Shown here: in pieces, positions 29,569-41,108 of the stretch
How positions within the stretch are numbered: the first letter of the stretch is position 1
How the letters are laid out: every line of letters begins with the position of its first letter
NCBI RefSeq assembly: GCF_016811995.1
Contig: NZ_CP069159.1
Span: 3,038,001-3,102,000, forward strand
Length of the DNA: 64,000 nucleotides
Source: Citrobacter sp. R56
GTDB taxonomy: Bacteria > Pseudomonadota > Gammaproteobacteria > Enterobacterales > Enterobacteriaceae
Direction of reading: 5' to 3'
Notes under the pieces: model-generated
Told to the model about the DNA's origin: nothing
The model's input: the letters and a program-made list of their open reading frames with translations, nothing else
The model's database searches: none
Position numbers and translations under genes: made by a program

Positions 29569-30675
29569 ATGTTTCATCGCTTATGGACGTTAATCCGCAA
29601 AGAGCTACAATCGCTGCTGCGCGAGCCGCAGACCCGCGCGATCCTGATTGTGCCGGTGCTGATTCAGGTTATTCTGTTTCCCTTTGCCGCCACGCTGGAA
29701 GTCACCAACGCCACCATCGCCATTTATAACGAAGATAACGGCAAGCATTCGGTCGAGCTGACCCAACGTTTTGCCCGCGCCAAAGCCTTTACGCATATTC
29801 TGCTGCTCAATAGCCCGCAAGAGATCCAACCGACCATCGATACCCAGAAAGCGCTGTTACTGGTGCGCTTCCCGGCAGATTTCTCGCGGAATCTGGATAC
29901 CTTCCAGCAGGCGCCGATGCAGCTGATTCTTGACGGACGCAACTCCAACAGCGCGCAAATCGCTGCCAACTATTTGCAGCAAATCGTCAAAGATTACCAG
30001 CAGGAGCTGATGGACGGTAAGCCCAAACCCAACAACAGCGAGCTGGTCGTGAGAAATTGGTACAACCCGAATCTGGACTATAAATGGTTCGTGGTGCCGT
30101 CACTGATCGCCATGATCACCACCATTGGCGTGATGATCGTGACCTCGCTTTCCGTTGCCCGTGAACGCGAGCAAGGTACGCTGGATCAACTGTTAGTTTC
30201 CCCTCTGACCACCTGGCAAATTTTCATCGGCAAAGCCGTCCCTGCGCTGATTGTTGCTACCGGGCAGGCCACTATCGTGCTGGGCATCGGCATCTGGGCA
30301 TACCAAATTCCCTTTGCCGGTTCGCTGGCCCTGTTCTACTTCACGATGGTGATTTACGGTTTATCACTGGTCGGTTTCGGGCTGCTGATCTCATCGTTGT
30401 GCGCCACTCAGCAACAGGCGTTTATCGGCGTGTTTGTCTTTATGATGCCGGCGATTTTGCTCTCGGGGTACGTTTCCCCGGTCGAGAATATGCCCGTCTG
30501 GTTGCAGAATTTAACGTGGATAAACCCTATCCGCCACTTTACGGATATCACCAAGCAGATTTACCTGAAGGATGCGAGTTTGAAGATTGTCTGGGGAAGT
30601 TTGTGGCCGCTACTGGTGATAGCAGCCACAACGGGATCAGCGGCGTATGCGATGTTTAGACGCAAAGTGATGTAA
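29569..30675 (+). CDS. ybhR: ABC-2 type permease YbhR
   Basis: A 368-residue ABC-2 permease paralogous to YbhS, with the same topology and the [20 protein letters not shown] motif. I chose ATG 29569 ([20 protein letters not shown]) with GGGGAGAAG upstream, matching the E. coli length. It is the last gene of the cecR-ybhGFSR operon. Its 3' end overlaps the 3' end of ybhQ on the opposite strand by 39 bases. Confidence 0.93.
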   Translation: MFHRLWTLIRKELQSLLREPQTRAILIVPVLIQVILFPFAATLEVTNATIAIYNEDNGKHSVELTQRFARAKAFTHILLLNSPQEIQPTIDTQKALLLVRFPADFSRNLDTFQQAPMQLILDGRNSNSAQIAANYLQQIVKDYQQELMDGKPKPNNSELVVRNWYNPNLDYKWFVVPSLIAMITTIGVMIVTSLSVAREREQGTLDQLLVSPLTTWQIFIGKAVPALIVATGQATIVLGIGIWAYQIPFAGSLALFYFTMVIYGLSLVGFGLLISSLCATQQQAFIGVFVFMMPAILLSGYVSPVENMPVWLQNLTWINPIRHFTDITKQIYLKDASLKIVWGSLWPLLVIAATTGSAAYAMFRRKVM

Positions 30676-31047
30676 CTTTTTCTCTTTCGCCAGTAACGAA
30701 ACCACCGCGGGTCCGGCAAGGATTGCCAGCCCCGCAACAGCCAACAGTACGTTGTTTTGCAAAACACGAGACAGCAGCCACAGCGCAATCATTGCCGCGC
30801 CGAAATACCAGGTTGTGGTCAGCTCTTCCAGTACATCCGCAACGTCACGCCAGCGCTGTTCATGGTGGCGTTGTAACGCCAGCATCAGCAACACTGTCAC
30901 GCCGTAAACCACGCAAAGCCCGAGCCCTACGTGTACCAGTGTACCGCTCATCCAGCCCGTCACCAGCAACGCCACTACCAGTAAATGCAACACAATCTGC
31001 CAGCAACTTAGACCCGTTGCGACACGAACACGTTGTTGCCACCTCAT
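30637..31047 (-). CDS. ybhQ: Inner membrane protein YbhQ
   Basis: A 136-residue protein with four predicted membrane helices, matching E. coli YbhQ over its whole length. Function is unknown. The basic C-terminus ([14 protein letters not shown]) is cytoplasmic by the positive-inside rule. It converges on ybhR, and the two coding regions overlap by 39 bases at their 3' ends, so there is no room for a terminator between them. It diverges from ybhP. Confidence 0.85.
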   Translation of the reverse strand: MRWQQRVRVATGLSCWQIVLHLLVVALLVTGWMSGTLVHVGLGLCVVYGVTVLLMLALQRHHEQRWRDVADVLEELTTTWYFGAAMIALWLLSRVLQNNVLLAVAGLAILAGPAVVSLLAKEKKLHHFASKHRIRR

Positions 31048-31180
31048 GGCTAATCTCCTGAAGGATTTTTGTCTAATTACTCAGAGTACCGGACTTTACG
31101 GAAAATTCCGTAAGACCGCATCTTTTTGTGACGACGACTACACTATTTTTATTCAGGAAAGTGATGCAAACAGGAGAATT

Positions 31181-31942
31181 ATGCCCGGACAAACGCAGCG
31201 ATTTTCATTCAACGTGCTCACCCTCAATACCCACAAAGGTTTCACGGCGTTTAACCGTCGTTTTATTTTGCCGCAACTGCGGGAGGCGGTGCGAACCGTC
31301 AGTGCGGATATTGTCTGTTTGCAGGAAGTGATGGGCGCCCATGAAGTTCACCCCCAGCGCATTGCAAACTGGCCGGAGACTCCCCATTACGAGTTTCTCG
31401 CCGATACCCTGTGGCGTGATTTCGCTTACGGGCGTAATGCCGTTTACCCGGAGGGGCACCACGGCAACGCCGTACTCTCGCGCTATCCCATTGAATATGA
31501 TGAAAATCGTGACATCTCCGTTGGCAACAGCGAAAAACGCGGCGTGCTTTATTGCCGCATTATGCCGCCGCAGTTGAGCCGACCGATCCACGTCATGTGC
31601 GTACATCTGGGCTTGCGTGAAACCCATCGCCAGAAGCAGCTCAACATGCTGGCCGACTGGGTAAACAGCTTACCCGTTGGCGAACCGGTAATTGTCGCCG
31701 GGGATTTTAATGACTGGCAACAACAGGCTAACCGTCCGTTAAAGGCCCGTGCGGGCCTGGAGGAGATCTTCACTCGCGCCCACGGTCGCCCGGCGCGAAC
31801 GTTCCCGGTGCGCCTGCCGTTACTGCGCCTTGATCGCATTTATGTCAAAAACGCCAACGCCAGCGCCCCCACGGCGCTACCGCTGCATCACTGGCGACAC
31901 TTATCTGACCATGCGCCTCTGAGTGCGGAGATTCATCTATGA
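31181..31942 (+). CDS. ybhP: Endonuclease/exonuclease/phosphatase family protein YbhP
   Basis: A 253-residue EEP-superfamily protein with the DNase I/synaptojanin-type metal site: [11 protein letters not shown] (Glu near residue 48), AGDFNDW (Asp and Asn near 190) and SDHAPLSA at the C-terminus (Asp-His). The substrate is not known. I chose ATG 31181, preceded by AGGAGA, which gives the E. coli length; an in-frame extension to 31046 crosses the promoter. The stop overlaps the clsB start (ATGA), and the two are co-expressed in E. coli, where YbhP can aid cardiolipin synthase B in making phosphatidylglycerol. Confidence 0.9.
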   Translation: MPGQTQRFSFNVLTLNTHKGFTAFNRRFILPQLREAVRTVSADIVCLQEVMGAHEVHPQRIANWPETPHYEFLADTLWRDFAYGRNAVYPEGHHGNAVLSRYPIEYDENRDISVGNSEKRGVLYCRIMPPQLSRPIHVMCVHLGLRETHRQKQLNMLADWVNSLPVGEPVIVAGDFNDWQQQANRPLKARAGLEEIFTRAHGRPARTFPVRLPLLRLDRIYVKNANASAPTALPLHHWRHLSDHAPLSAEIHL

Positions 31943-33180
31943 AATGCGGCTGGCGTGAAGGCAATCAGATTCAGTTACTGGAGAACGGCGATCGGTTTTA
32001 CCCTGCCGTGTTTGACGCCATCGCCCAGGCGGAGCAGAAAATCATTCTGGAAACCTTTATCTGGTTTGACGATGAGGTAGGAAGACAACTGCACGCGGCC
32101 CTGCTCAATGCCGCCCAACGTGGCGTACACGCCGAAGTGTTGCTGGACGGGTACGGTTCCCCGGATCTCAGCGACGCTTTTGTTGAAGCGCTGACGGCGG
32201 CAGGGATTATTTTTCGCTATTACGATCCCCGCCCCCGCCTGCTGGGGATGCGCACCAATCTGTTCCGCCGGATGCACCGAAAGATTGTGGTGATCGATGC
32301 CCGGATCGCCTTTGTTGGCGGGATTAACTACTCCGCCGAACAGATGTCCGACTATGGCCCTGAGGCCAAACAGGATTACGCCGTTCGGGTTGAAGGGCCG
32401 ATTGTGGAGGATATTCTGCAATTTGAGCTGGAGAACCTGCCGGGACAGCGCGCAGCGCGCCGCTGGTGGCGGCGCCATCATCGCGCGGAAGAAAATCGCC
32501 AGCCAGGCGAAGCGCAGGCGTTGTTTGTCTGGCGCGATAATGACGAACACCGCGACGATATCGAACGCCATTACCTGAAAATGCTCACTCAGGCAAAACG
32601 CGAAGTGATGATTGCGAACGCCTATTTCTTCCCGGGCTATCGCCTGCTGCATGCGATGCGCAACGCGGCCCGACGCGGCGTGCGCGTAAAGCTTATCGTG
32701 CAGGGTGAACCCGACATGCCGATTGTCAAAGTCGGCGCGCGGCTGCTCTACAACTATCTGGTCAAAGGCGGCGTACAGATTTTTGAATATCACCGTCGCC
32801 CTCTGCATGGCAAAGTGGCATTGATGGATGACCACTGGGCAACCGTAGGTTCCAGTAACCTTGACCCACTCAGTCTGTCGCTCAATCTGGAAGCGAACAT
32901 CATCATTCATGATCGAACATTTAACCAGACGTTACGCGACAATCTCAGCACAATCATTGCCGATGATTGCAAACAGGTTGATGAGTCGATGTTGCCCAGA
33001 CGCACCTGGTGGAATCTCACCAAAAGCGTACTGGCGTTCCACTTTTTGCGTCACTTCCCCGCGCTGATCGGCTGGCTTCCGGCCCATACTCCGCATTTAA
33101 CACGGGTTGAACCACCAGCCCAGCCAGCGATGGAAACTCAGGACCGGGTAGAAGCGCAAGATACGGGGGGCAAACCCTGA
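31939..33180 (+). CDS. clsB: Cardiolipin synthase B
   Basis: A 413-residue phospholipase D-superfamily enzyme that condenses phospholipids into cardiolipin at the inner membrane. The two HKD motifs are His113-x-Lys115-x4-Asp120 (HRKIVVID) and His290-x-Lys292-x4-Asp297 (HGKVALMD). It matches E. coli ClsB (YbhO). It overlaps ybhP by 4 bases and ybhN by 1 base in TGATG, so the three genes form a tightly coupled operon. Confidence 0.94.
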   Translation: MKCGWREGNQIQLLENGDRFYPAVFDAIAQAEQKIILETFIWFDDEVGRQLHAALLNAAQRGVHAEVLLDGYGSPDLSDAFVEALTAAGIIFRYYDPRPRLLGMRTNLFRRMHRKIVVIDARIAFVGGINYSAEQMSDYGPEAKQDYAVRVEGPIVEDILQFELENLPGQRAARRWWRRHHRAEENRQPGEAQALFVWRDNDEHRDDIERHYLKMLTQAKREVMIANAYFFPGYRLLHAMRNAARRGVRVKLIVQGEPDMPIVKVGARLLYNYLVKGGVQIFEYHRRPLHGKVALMDDHWATVGSSNLDPLSLSLNLEANIIIHDRTFNQTLRDNLSTIIADDCKQVDESMLPRRTWWNLTKSVLAFHFLRHFPALIGWLPAHTPHLTRVEPPAQPAMETQDRVEAQDTGGKP

Positions 33181-34142
33181 TGGCTAAATCGCGTGCACGC
33201 TGGCGGCGGGCTAAAAAAATCCTCACCTGGCTGTTTTTTATTGCCGTCATCGTACTGCTGGTGGTCTACGCCAGCAAAGTCGACTGGAGCGAGGTCTGGA
33301 CGGTTGTCCGCGACTATAACCGGATGGCCATGGCTGGCGCTGTTGGGCTGGTGATCGTCAGCTACCTACTCTACGGCTGTTATGATTTGCTCGCGCGCCT
33401 CTACTGTGGGCACCGGCTGGCAAAGCGGCAGGTGATGCTGGTCTCTTTCATCTGTTACGCCTTCAATCTGACCCTCAGTACCTGGGTTGGCGGTATCGGG
33501 ATGCGTTACCGACTGTATTCCCGTCTCGGCTTACCGGGCAGCACGATCACGCGGATTTTCTCACTCAGCATCGCCACCAACTGGCTGGGTTACATCGTGC
33601 TGGGGGGCGTGATCTTTACCTTTGGCGTGGTGCAACTGCCTGACCATTGGTATATCGATGAAAATACGCTGCGTATTCTGGGCGTGACGTTGCTTTTGAT
33701 CATTATGCTGTACCTGTGGTGCTGCGCCTTTGCGAAGCATCGACATCTCACCATCAAAGGGCAAAAGCTGGTGTTGCCCTCCTGGAAGTTCGCCCTCGCA
33801 CAGATGGCCATTTCCAGCATTAACTGGATGGTGATGGGGGCGACCATCTGGCTGTTAATGGGGCAGTCCGTAAACTATTTCTTTGTCCTTGGCGTGTTAC
33901 TGGTGAGCAGTATCGCAGGCGTCATTGTGCATATTCCGGCAGGGATTGGGGTACTGGAAGCCGTTTTTATCGCCCTTCTCGCAGGAGAACATACCTCTCA
34001 GGGTACGATAATCGCCGCCCTGCTCGCCTGGCGGGTGCTCTATTATTTTATTCCGTTGCTGCTGGCGTTGATCTGTTATCTGGTACTGGAGAGTCGGGCG
34101 AAGAAATTGCGGGCAAAAAACGAGAAGGCGATGGCGAAGTGA
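33180..34142 (+). CDS. ybhN: UPF0104 inner membrane protein YbhN
   Basis: A 320-residue membrane protein of the AglD/MprF-flippase-like UPF0104 family with about eight helices. Conserved family features include TLSTWVGGIGMRYRLYSRLG and HIPAGIGVLEAVFIALL. Its coupling to ybhP and clsB suggests a role in lipid metabolism or movement, but this is inference. The start ATG shares its A with the clsB stop. A REP palindrome follows. E. coli K-12 has ybhM after this gene; it is absent here. Confidence 0.88.
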   Translation: MAKSRARWRRAKKILTWLFFIAVIVLLVVYASKVDWSEVWTVVRDYNRMAMAGAVGLVIVSYLLYGCYDLLARLYCGHRLAKRQVMLVSFICYAFNLTLSTWVGGIGMRYRLYSRLGLPGSTITRIFSLSIATNWLGYIVLGGVIFTFGVVQLPDHWYIDENTLRILGVTLLLIIMLYLWCCAFAKHRHLTIKGQKLVLPSWKFALAQMAISSINWMVMGATIWLLMGQSVNYFFVLGVLLVSSIAGVIVHIPAGIGVLEAVFIALLAGEHTSQGTIIAALLAWRVLYYFIPLLLALICYLVLESRAKKLRAKNEKAMAK

Positions 34143-34147
34143 TTTTT

Positions 34148-34180
34148 GCCGGATGGTGTTCAGTACGAACGCCATCCGGC
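34148..34180. repeat. REP palindrome between ybhN and ybhL
   Basis: GCCGGATGG and CCATCCGGC flank a 15-base spacer, typical of an enterobacterial REP unit between convergent genes. It may also act as a terminator for both. Confidence 0.75.
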
Positions 34181-34190
34181 ACCACAGCAA

Positions 34191-34895
34191 TTAACGGCGA
34201 TTACCGAAAATGCGCAGCAGCATCAGGAACAGGTTGATGAAGTCCAGATACAACGTTAATGCGCCCAGTATGGAGTACTTGCGCAGATTAGCGCTGTCAC
34301 GGACGTCGATCTGCTCGCCAATGTTTTTCAGCTTTTGCGTGTCGTAGGCGGTCAGTCCGACAAACACAATCACCCCGATATAGGTCACCGCCCACATCAG
34401 CGCTTCGCTTTTCAGCCAGAAGTTGACCAACGATGCCAGAACGATACCAATCAGCGCCATAAACAGCATGTTGCCGAAACCACTGAGATCGCGCTTAGTG
34501 GTGTAACCGTACAGGCTCATCGCACCAAACATGCCGCCCGAGACCACAAAGGTGCTGGCGATGGAAGAGTAGGTATAGACGATAAAAATGCTCGACAGCG
34601 TTAATCCCGTCAGCGCGGAATAAAGCATAAACAGCGTGGTCGCCATCCCGGCGCTGAGTTTATGCACCATCGCAGACAGCACAACCACCAACGCAAGCTG
34701 AGCGATAATCAAACCAAAGAAGGTGATTTTGCTGGAAAAGATAAACATCATCAGTTCAGGCGTATTGGCGGCATACCACGCAATAAACGCCGTCAGCAGT
34801 AAACCGCAGGTCATCCAGCCATAGACTTGCGCCATGTAGGTTTGCAGGCCGGGACGTGCCTGCACGATAGAATCGGATCGTGGAAATCGGTCCAT
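34191..34895 (-). CDS. ybhL: BI-1-like inner membrane protein YbhL
   Basis: A 234-residue Bax-inhibitor-1/LFG family membrane protein with seven helices and the conserved C-terminal acidic/charged region (GLTAYDTQKLKNIGEQIDVR ... LYLDFINLFLMLLRI). The BI-1 family includes calcium-leak channels; the role of YbhL is not established. I chose ATG 34895 (MDRFPRSDSIVQ), with AGGAGAT upstream, matching E. coli; a 15-codon extension is unsupported. It lies 51 bases downstream of moaE on the same strand. Confidence 0.9.
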   Translation of the reverse strand: MDRFPRSDSIVQARPGLQTYMAQVYGWMTCGLLLTAFIAWYAANTPELMMFIFSSKITFFGLIIAQLALVVVLSAMVHKLSAGMATTLFMLYSALTGLTLSSIFIVYTYSSIASTFVVSGGMFGAMSLYGYTTKRDLSGFGNMLFMALIGIVLASLVNFWLKSEALMWAVTYIGVIVFVGLTAYDTQKLKNIGEQIDVRDSANLRKYSILGALTLYLDFINLFLMLLRIFGNRR

Positions 34896-34946
34896 GATAA
34901 TCTCCTGGTTGAAAGTGATACCTGTCACTAAGCGTATCACATTATC

Positions 34947-35399
34947 TCACCAGCGTTTCGCCGCCTGTTGATCGCTATCACGCGCTTCTACCCAGCGGTC
35001 GCCCTCCGGCGTCGCTTCACGCTTCCAGAACGGCGCACGCGTTTTCAGATAATCCATAATGAACTGTCCGGCTTCAAACGCGCTGCTGCGATGCGCGCTG
35101 GTCACGCCGACAAAAACGATTTCATCGCCTGGCCACAATTCGCCGATGCGATGAATCACCGTCACCCGCCCCAGCGGCCAGCGGCTACGCGCTTCATCGA
35201 CGATATCCGCCAGCGCCTTTTCCGTCATGCCTGGGTAGTGCTCCAGCGTCAGCGCCTTCACGCTGTCGCCAAGATTATGATTGCGGACTTTCCCGGTGAA
35301 CGTGACAACGGCACCATCTTCATCGCGTTCCGCCAGCCAGGGATACTCTTCCCCTACGCTAAACGGGGCAGGCCCGACAATAATTCGCGTTTCAGCCAT
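34947..35399 (-). CDS. moaE: Molybdopterin synthase catalytic subunit
   Basis: A 150-residue large subunit of molybdopterin synthase. With two MoaD it converts cyclic pyranopterin monophosphate to molybdopterin by inserting sulfurs. Visible conserved segments are VGVTSAHRSSAFEAGQFIMD and the catalytic-lysine region LKTRAPFWKRE. It is the last gene of moaABCDE, starting 1 base after the moaD stop. Confidence 0.96.
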   Translation of the reverse strand: MAETRIIVGPAPFSVGEEYPWLAERDEDGAVVTFTGKVRNHNLGDSVKALTLEHYPGMTEKALADIVDEARSRWPLGRVTVIHRIGELWPGDEIVFVGVTSAHRSSAFEAGQFIMDYLKTRAPFWKREATPEGDRWVEARDSDQQAAKRW

Positions 35400-35400
35400 C

Positions 35401-35646
35401 TCAGCCTCCCGTCACTGGCGGGAAGAACGCCACTTCATCACCGTCAACCAACGGTTGATCAAAGCTGACTAATGTCTGGTTAACCGCAGCCAGCAGTTTG
35501 CCATCTTCCAGCGCCAGCGCCCAACGATCGCTTTGTGCCGCCAGATGCTGACGCAGCGCATCCACCGTGGTGAACCTGGCTGGCAGTTCCAGCGCATCGG
35601 TATTGACCAGTTCGCGCACCTGCGCGAAGAAAAGCACCTTAATCAT
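35401..35646 (-). CDS. moaD: Molybdopterin synthase sulfur carrier MoaD
   Basis: An 81-residue ubiquitin-fold sulfur carrier. The C-terminal Gly-Gly (FFPPVTGG) is adenylated by MoeB and thiocarboxylated before donating sulfur through MoaE. I chose ATG 35646 ([14 protein letters not shown]), which overlaps the moaC stop by 8 bases and matches the E. coli length. Part of the moaABCDE operon. Confidence 0.96.
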   Translation of the reverse strand: MIKVLFFAQVRELVNTDALELPARFTTVDALRQHLAAQSDRWALALEDGKLLAAVNQTLVSFDQPLVDGDEVAFFPPVTGG

Positions 35647-36124
35647 CGGCATCCACCTTAAAATCGCCCGACTTGCCGCCGCTTTTCGCCAGCAAGCGTA
35701 CCGGGCCAATCACCATGTCTTTTTGCACGGCTTTGCACATGTCGTAGATGGTCAACGCCGCAACAGATGCCGCGGTCAGCGCCTCCATTTCCACACCGGT
35801 CTTCCCGGTCAAACGGCAGACAGATTCGATACGCACACGGTTGTGCTCCGGTTCCGCCTTCAGTTGTACTTCTACTTTGCTCAACAGCAGCGGATGACAC
35901 AGCGGGATCAGCTCCCAGGTGCGTTTGGCGGCCTGAATCCCGGCAATACGGGCGGTCGCAAAAACGTCGCCTTTATGGTGACTGCCAGCGATGATCATCG
36001 CCAGCGTTTCGCTATGCATCGTGACAAAGGCTTCCGCGCGCGCCTCGCGAACGGTTTCCGTTTTGGCGGAGACATCCACCATGTGCGCTTCGCCAGCGGC
36101 GTTAATATGGGTCAGTTGCGACAT
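35639..36124 (-). CDS. moaC: Cyclic pyranopterin monophosphate synthase MoaC
   Basis: A 161-residue enzyme that, after MoaA, completes conversion of GTP derivative 3',8-cyclo-H2GTP to cyclic pyranopterin monophosphate. The active-site regions [15 protein letters not shown] and [20 protein letters not shown] are conserved, as is the KSGGKSGDF end. I chose ATG 36124 ([20 protein letters not shown]). It lies 2 bases after moaB. Confidence 0.96.
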   Translation of the reverse strand: MSQLTHINAAGEAHMVDVSAKTETVREARAEAFVTMHSETLAMIIAGSHHKGDVFATARIAGIQAAKRTWELIPLCHPLLLSKVEVQLKAEPEHNRVRIESVCRLTGKTGVEMEALTAASVAALTIYDMCKAVQKDMVIGPVRLLAKSGGKSGDFKVDADD

Positions 36125-36126
36125 AC

Positions 36127-36639
36127 TTATTTCTTCAAATGGGGGTGGAAATTGCACGGACGCGTGCGGGCATCCAGTTGCGGCGCAATAATATTGTCCC
36201 ACGCGGTGCGACACGCTTTGGTGGAACCCGGCATGGCGAAAATTAGCGTTTTGTTGGCCACGCCTGCCACCGCGCGAGACTGCAACGTCGCGGTGCCAAT
36301 CTCTTCAAAAGAGAGCATGCGGAACACTTCGCCAAACCCTTCAACTTCCCGGTCAAACAGCGGCAATAACGCTTCCGGCGCCTGGTCACCTTCAGTCAGC
36401 CCCGTCCCACCGGTTATCAGCACCACCTGCACGTCGTCGCTGGCAATCCAGGCGGAAACCTGGGCACGAATGGCGTAACGGTTTTCTTTTACGATGGCTT
36501 TATCGACCACTTTATGGCCAGCTTCCAGCGCGGAATCACGCAAAAAATGGCCTGACGTGTCATCTTCTTCGCCGCGACGGCTGGAAATCGTAAGAATAGC
36601 GATACGGGTTGGGATAAATTCAGTACTTACCTGACTCAT
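36127..36639 (-). CDS. moaB: Molybdopterin biosynthesis protein MoaB
   Basis: A 170-residue MPT-adenylyltransferase-fold protein (MogA/MoaB family). The nucleotide-binding motif [15 protein letters not shown] and the phosphate-contact AMPGSTKA are visible. In E. coli MoaB appears dispensable and inactive compared with MogA; its exact role is unresolved. It lies between moaA (20-base gap) and moaC. Confidence 0.95.
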   Translation of the reverse strand: MSQVSTEFIPTRIAILTISSRRGEEDDTSGHFLRDSALEAGHKVVDKAIVKENRYAIRAQVSAWIASDDVQVVLITGGTGLTEGDQAPEALLPLFDREVEGFGEVFRMLSFEEIGTATLQSRAVAGVANKTLIFAMPGSTKACRTAWDNIIAPQLDARTRPCNFHPHLKK

Positions 36640-36659
36640 CTGAAATCTCCTTTTAGCGT

Positions 36660-37649
36660 TTATCCACCAATGTACGATAAATTTTGCGTAATTCCGGTCT
36701 GGTTCTGATGCAGGAAATGGGTCTGTTTTTTCTCCAGCAGTGCGGCCGAAATGCGGTCTTCCAGCGCATGCTGTTGAGCGTCATCTTCCAGCAGATCGCG
36801 CAGACTGACGCCGCCTTCGCCAAACAGGCACAGGTGGAGTTTACCCACTGACGACACGCGCAGACGGTTACACGTTGCGCAGAAATCTTTCTCATACGGC
36901 ATGATCAGACCAATTTCACCGGCATAGTCAGGGTGACAGAACACCTGTGCCGGGCCGTCGCTGCGCTTGCGTAGCTGATGGAGCCAGCCGCGACGCAACA
37001 GTTCGTCACGCAGCACCTGACCAGAAATATGGTGTTTACGGAAGAGTTCGCTCCCCTCTCCTGTTTCCATCAGTTCGATGAAACGCAGTTGGATGGGGCG
37101 CGCCTGAATCCAGGCAAGGAAGGTGTCCAGCTGATGGTGATTCACATCGCGCATCAACACGGTATTAACTTTGACCTTTTCAAACCCGGCGTCAAAGGCG
37201 GCATCGATTCCTGCCATCACCTGCTGAAATTTATCCTGCCCGGTAATGGCATGAAACTGGCGGGCGTCGAGGCTGTCGACGCTAACGTTGATGCCGGTCA
37301 GACCGGCGTCGCGCCAGTTCGCCGCATCACGCGCCAGGCGGTAGCCATTAGTGGTGACAGCAATCTGGCGGATCGCGGCATTTTCACGCACGGCGGCGAT
37401 GATGTCGGTAAAGTCACGACGTAAGGACGGTTCGCCGCCCGTCAGACGCACTTTCTCTGTGCCGAGGTTCGCAAATGCGCGCGTAACCCTGCGAATTTCG
37501 TCGACGGTCAGAAAGCCATTATTGGTGACCCCGCCAGGCTTGTAGCCATCCGGCAGGCAGTAGGTGCAACGAAAGTTACACACATCGGTAATCGACAAAC
37601 GTAAGTAGTAAAACTTACGCGCGAAAGCATCGGTAAGTTGTGAGCCCAT
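36660..37649 (-). CDS. moaA: GTP 3',8-cyclase MoaA
   Basis: A 329-residue radical SAM enzyme catalysing the first step of molybdenum cofactor synthesis from GTP. The N-terminal cluster is Cys24-x3-Cys28-x2-Cys31 (CNFRCTYC). The second cluster, at the GTP site, is formed by FCATCNRL and a later Cys in KLHLC. The C-terminus ends in SYIGG, needed for activity. I chose ATG 37649, placed directly after the riboswitch leader with GGAAAGG upstream; a longer frame to 37709 would run through the leader. First gene of moaABCDE. Confidence 0.95.
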   Translation of the reverse strand: MGSQLTDAFARKFYYLRLSITDVCNFRCTYCLPDGYKPGGVTNNGFLTVDEIRRVTRAFANLGTEKVRLTGGEPSLRRDFTDIIAAVRENAAIRQIAVTTNGYRLARDAANWRDAGLTGINVSVDSLDARQFHAITGQDKFQQVMAGIDAAFDAGFEKVKVNTVLMRDVNHHQLDTFLAWIQARPIQLRFIELMETGEGSELFRKHHISGQVLRDELLRRGWLHQLRKRSDGPAQVFCHPDYAGEIGLIMPYEKDFCATCNRLRVSSVGKLHLCLFGEGGVSLRDLLEDDAQQHALEDRISAALLEKKQTHFLHQNQTGITQNLSYIGG

Positions 37650-37769
37650 GTACACCTTTCCAAATACGGGAGGCGGAGTCATTTCTTCCTGCGCCCTGGT
37701 GACAAGCACGTTTACGCGTTGTCACGGCCAAAGCACCGTATCAGTTGACCCAGGTGCAGAGGCTAGAGT
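37650..37769 (-). ncRNA. Molybdenum cofactor riboswitch (moaA leader)
   Basis: The leader read on the minus strand begins CACTCTAGCCTCTGCACC and runs to GGAAAGGTGTAC immediately before the start codon. It closely resembles, from memory, the Moco RNA element of E. coli moaA, including the paired segments GCACCTGGG/CCAGGGC and CTCCGCCTCCCGT. In E. coli cofactor binding represses translation. The ribosome binding site at 37655-37661 lies in the 3' part of the element. Confidence 0.88.
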
Positions 37770-37827
37770 GTTTATTGTGGTTATGCCGATACTAGCGTGT
37801 AAACGTTTTTTACGCCATCTACACTTA

Positions 37828-37851
37828 CGCTGTATAATCATATATATAACG
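37828..37851. promoter_or_regulatory. ModE-type box upstream of moaA
   Basis: CGCTGTATA, 6 bases, TATATAACG matches the ModE inverted-repeat consensus (CGNTATATA, 6 bases, TATATAACG). It lies about 60 bp upstream of the riboswitch, where E. coli ModE activates moa transcription. Confidence 0.7.
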
Positions 37852-37901
37852 TCATGATCGTGCACTTTTGCTACAGAATAAGCAAAAACCACAGTTTTGC
37901 A

Positions 37902-37915
37902 TTGATATACATCAT
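37902..37915. promoter_or_regulatory. FNR-like box upstream of moaA
   Basis: TTGAT, ATAC, ATCAT matches the FNR consensus TTGAT-N4-ATCAA at 9 of 10 positions. Anaerobic activation of moaA by FNR is known in E. coli. The 399-bp moaA-ybhK gap otherwise holds the riboswitch, the ModE box and the ybhK promoter region. Confidence 0.55.
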
Positions 37916-37988
37916 TTTGCTGTACCTTACCCCTCGCCATAAAGAGGTAGACGGCAAGATTTTATTTCCACTCAGCCTACCTGGCTAA

Positions 37989-38957
<969 letters not shown>

Positions 38958-38965
38958 ATCGGTAG

Positions 38966-38998
38966 GCCTGATGGCGACGCTAACGCGTCTTATCAGGC
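38966..38998. repeat. REP-like palindrome between ybhK and uvrB
   Basis: GCCTGAT and ATCAGGC flank an inner imperfect GACGC/GCGTC pairing. A typical enterobacterial REP unit in a convergent gap of 56 bp. Confidence 0.7.
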
Positions 38999-39013
38999 AT
39001 ACCGCGAAGTCCC

Positions 39014-41035
39014 CTAAGACGCCGCAATAAACAATTCACGTAACTGGTGCAACTGATCGCGGATCTGCGCAGCTTCTTCAAACTCCAGATTCTGCGCATG
39101 CTGCATCATTTGCCCCTCCAGCTCATGGATTTTTTGCTGCAACGCTTTCGGCGTCATGTCCAGCTCAACCACATCGGACTTCGCCCCTGCGCGAGACTTC
39201 CCTCTTCCCTTCGCTTTTGTCTTCGCGATGTTTTGACCCAACGCCAGAATATCGACCACTTTTTTGTTCAGCCCCTGCGGGATGATGCCGTGTTCTTCGT
39301 TGTACTGCTGCTGCTTCTCTCTGCGACGTTCCGTCTCGCCAATGGCCTTCGCCATCGACGCGGTAATTTTATCGCCGTAGAGAATGGCTTTGCCGTTGAT
39401 ATTGCGCGCCGCGCGCCCGATGGTCTGTATCAGCGAACGTTCAGAACGCAGGAAGCCTTCTTTGTCGGCATCGAGTATCGCCACCAGCGAGACTTCCGGC
39501 ATATCCAGCCCTTCACGCAACAGGTTAATCCCCACCAGCACGTCAAACTCGCCCAAACGCAGGTCGCGAATAATTTCCATACGCTCAACGGTGTCGATAT
39601 CGGAGTGCAGGTAGCGAACACGTTCGCCGTGTTCTTCCAGATATTCTGTCAGGTCTTCCGCCATCCGTTTGGTCAGCGTGGTCACCAACACGCGCTCGTT
39701 GATCGCCGCGCGAATACGGATTTCGGAGAGTAAATCATCCACTTGCGTCGCCACCGGACGGACTTCAATAACCGGATCCAGTAGCCCGGTCGGTCGCACC
39801 ACCTGATCCACCACATCGTCACCGGATTTCTCCAGCTCATAGTTACCTGGCGTTGCAGATACGTAGATGGTTTGCGGTGCCAGCGCTTCGAACTCTTCAA
39901 ACTTCAACGGACGGTTATCCAGCGCTGACGGCAAACGAAATCCGTACTCGACTAACGTCTCTTTACGCGCCCGGTCACCGCGATACATCCCGCCAATCTG
40001 TGGAATGGTCACGTGGGATTCATCCACCACCAGTAGACCGTCTGCAGGCAGATAGTCAAACAGCGTCGGCGGCGGTTCGCCCGGCCCGCGCCCGGAAAGA
40101 TAACGGGAGTAGTTTTCGATACCGGAGCAATATCCCAGCTCGTTCATCATTTCCAGATCGAATTGGGTACGCTGTGATAAACGCTGTTCTTCGAGCAGTT
40201 TGTTGTTCGCCAGCAGGTTCTTACGCCGCTCCGCCAACTCGACTTTAATCTCTTCCATCGCCTGCACAATACGTTCACGCGGGGTGACATAGTGCGTCTT
40301 AGGGTAAATGGTATAGCGCGTAATCGTTGACTCCACCTGCCCGGTCAGCGGATCAAACAGCGACAAACGTTCCACCTCTTCATCGAACAATTCGACGCGC
40401 AGTGCGATGTCGTCAGACTCCGCCGGGAAGATGTCGATCACTTCGCCGCGCACACGGAACGTCCCGCGCTGGAAAGCCTGATCGTTTCGGGTGTATTGCA
40501 ATTCCGCCAGACGACGCAAAATGGCGCGCTGGTCGATGATCATGCCCACCGTCAGGTGCAGCATCATTTTCAGGTATAAATCGGGGTCGCCCAGACCATA
40601 GATGGCGGAAACAGAGGCCACCACCACCACATCCCGACGCTCCAGCAGCGCTTTGGTGGCCGACAGGCGCATCTGTTCAATGTGTTCGTTCACCGAGGCA
40701 TCTTTCTCGATAAACGTGTCGGAACTGGGCACATAGGCTTCGGGCTGGTAGTAGTCGTAGTATGAGACGAAATATTCCACCGCGTTCTCCGGGAAGAACT
40801 CTTTCATTTCGCCGTACAGCTGCGCCGCCAGCGTTTTATTCGGCGCCAGCACCATTGTGGGGCGCTGCAAATCCGCAATCACGTTGGCAATGGTGAACGT
40901 TTTTCCTGAACCCGTGACGCCCAGCAAGGTCTGGTGCGCCAGACCATCTTCCAGCCCAACCTCCAGACGACGTATCGCCTCAGGCTGATCGCCAGACGGT
41001 TTAAATGCGGAATTCAGTTTGAACGGTTTACTCAT
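39014..41035 (-). CDS. uvrB: Excinuclease ABC subunit B
   Basis: A 673-residue nucleotide-excision repair helicase-like ATPase that verifies damage after UvrA and positions UvrC. Walker A is GVTGSGKT at 39-46. The DNA-inserting beta-hairpin is around residues 92-115 ([15 protein letters not shown]). Walker B is DESH near 338. The C-terminal UVR coiled coil ([20 protein letters not shown]) contacts UvrC. It matches E. coli in full. A consensus LexA box lies 74 bp upstream. Confidence 0.97.
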   Translation of the reverse strand: MSKPFKLNSAFKPSGDQPEAIRRLEVGLEDGLAHQTLLGVTGSGKTFTIANVIADLQRPTMVLAPNKTLAAQLYGEMKEFFPENAVEYFVSYYDYYQPEAYVPSSDTFIEKDASVNEHIEQMRLSATKALLERRDVVVVASVSAIYGLGDPDLYLKMMLHLTVGMIIDQRAILRRLAELQYTRNDQAFQRGTFRVRGEVIDIFPAESDDIALRVELFDEEVERLSLFDPLTGQVESTITRYTIYPKTHYVTPRERIVQAMEEIKVELAERRKNLLANNKLLEEQRLSQRTQFDLEMMNELGYCSGIENYSRYLSGRGPGEPPPTLFDYLPADGLLVVDESHVTIPQIGGMYRGDRARKETLVEYGFRLPSALDNRPLKFEEFEALAPQTIYVSATPGNYELEKSGDDVVDQVVRPTGLLDPVIEVRPVATQVDDLLSEIRIRAAINERVLVTTLTKRMAEDLTEYLEEHGERVRYLHSDIDTVERMEIIRDLRLGEFDVLVGINLLREGLDMPEVSLVAILDADKEGFLRSERSLIQTIGRAARNINGKAILYGDKITASMAKAIGETERRREKQQQYNEEHGIIPQGLNKKVVDILALGQNIAKTKAKGRGKSRAGAKSDVVELDMTPKALQQKIHELEGQMMQHAQNLEFEEAAQIRDQLHQLRELFIAAS

Positions 41036-41108
41036 GAGCAGCTACCTGAAGCAATGGGCGGGCAGGTGTGTAATTTTACTCGGGATAACTAATATTGCCA
41101 GCAAAATA

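Noticed and set aside
31975-32910. 311-codon open frame on the minus strand
   Set aside because: It is antisense to clsB, whose two HKD motifs establish the real frame.
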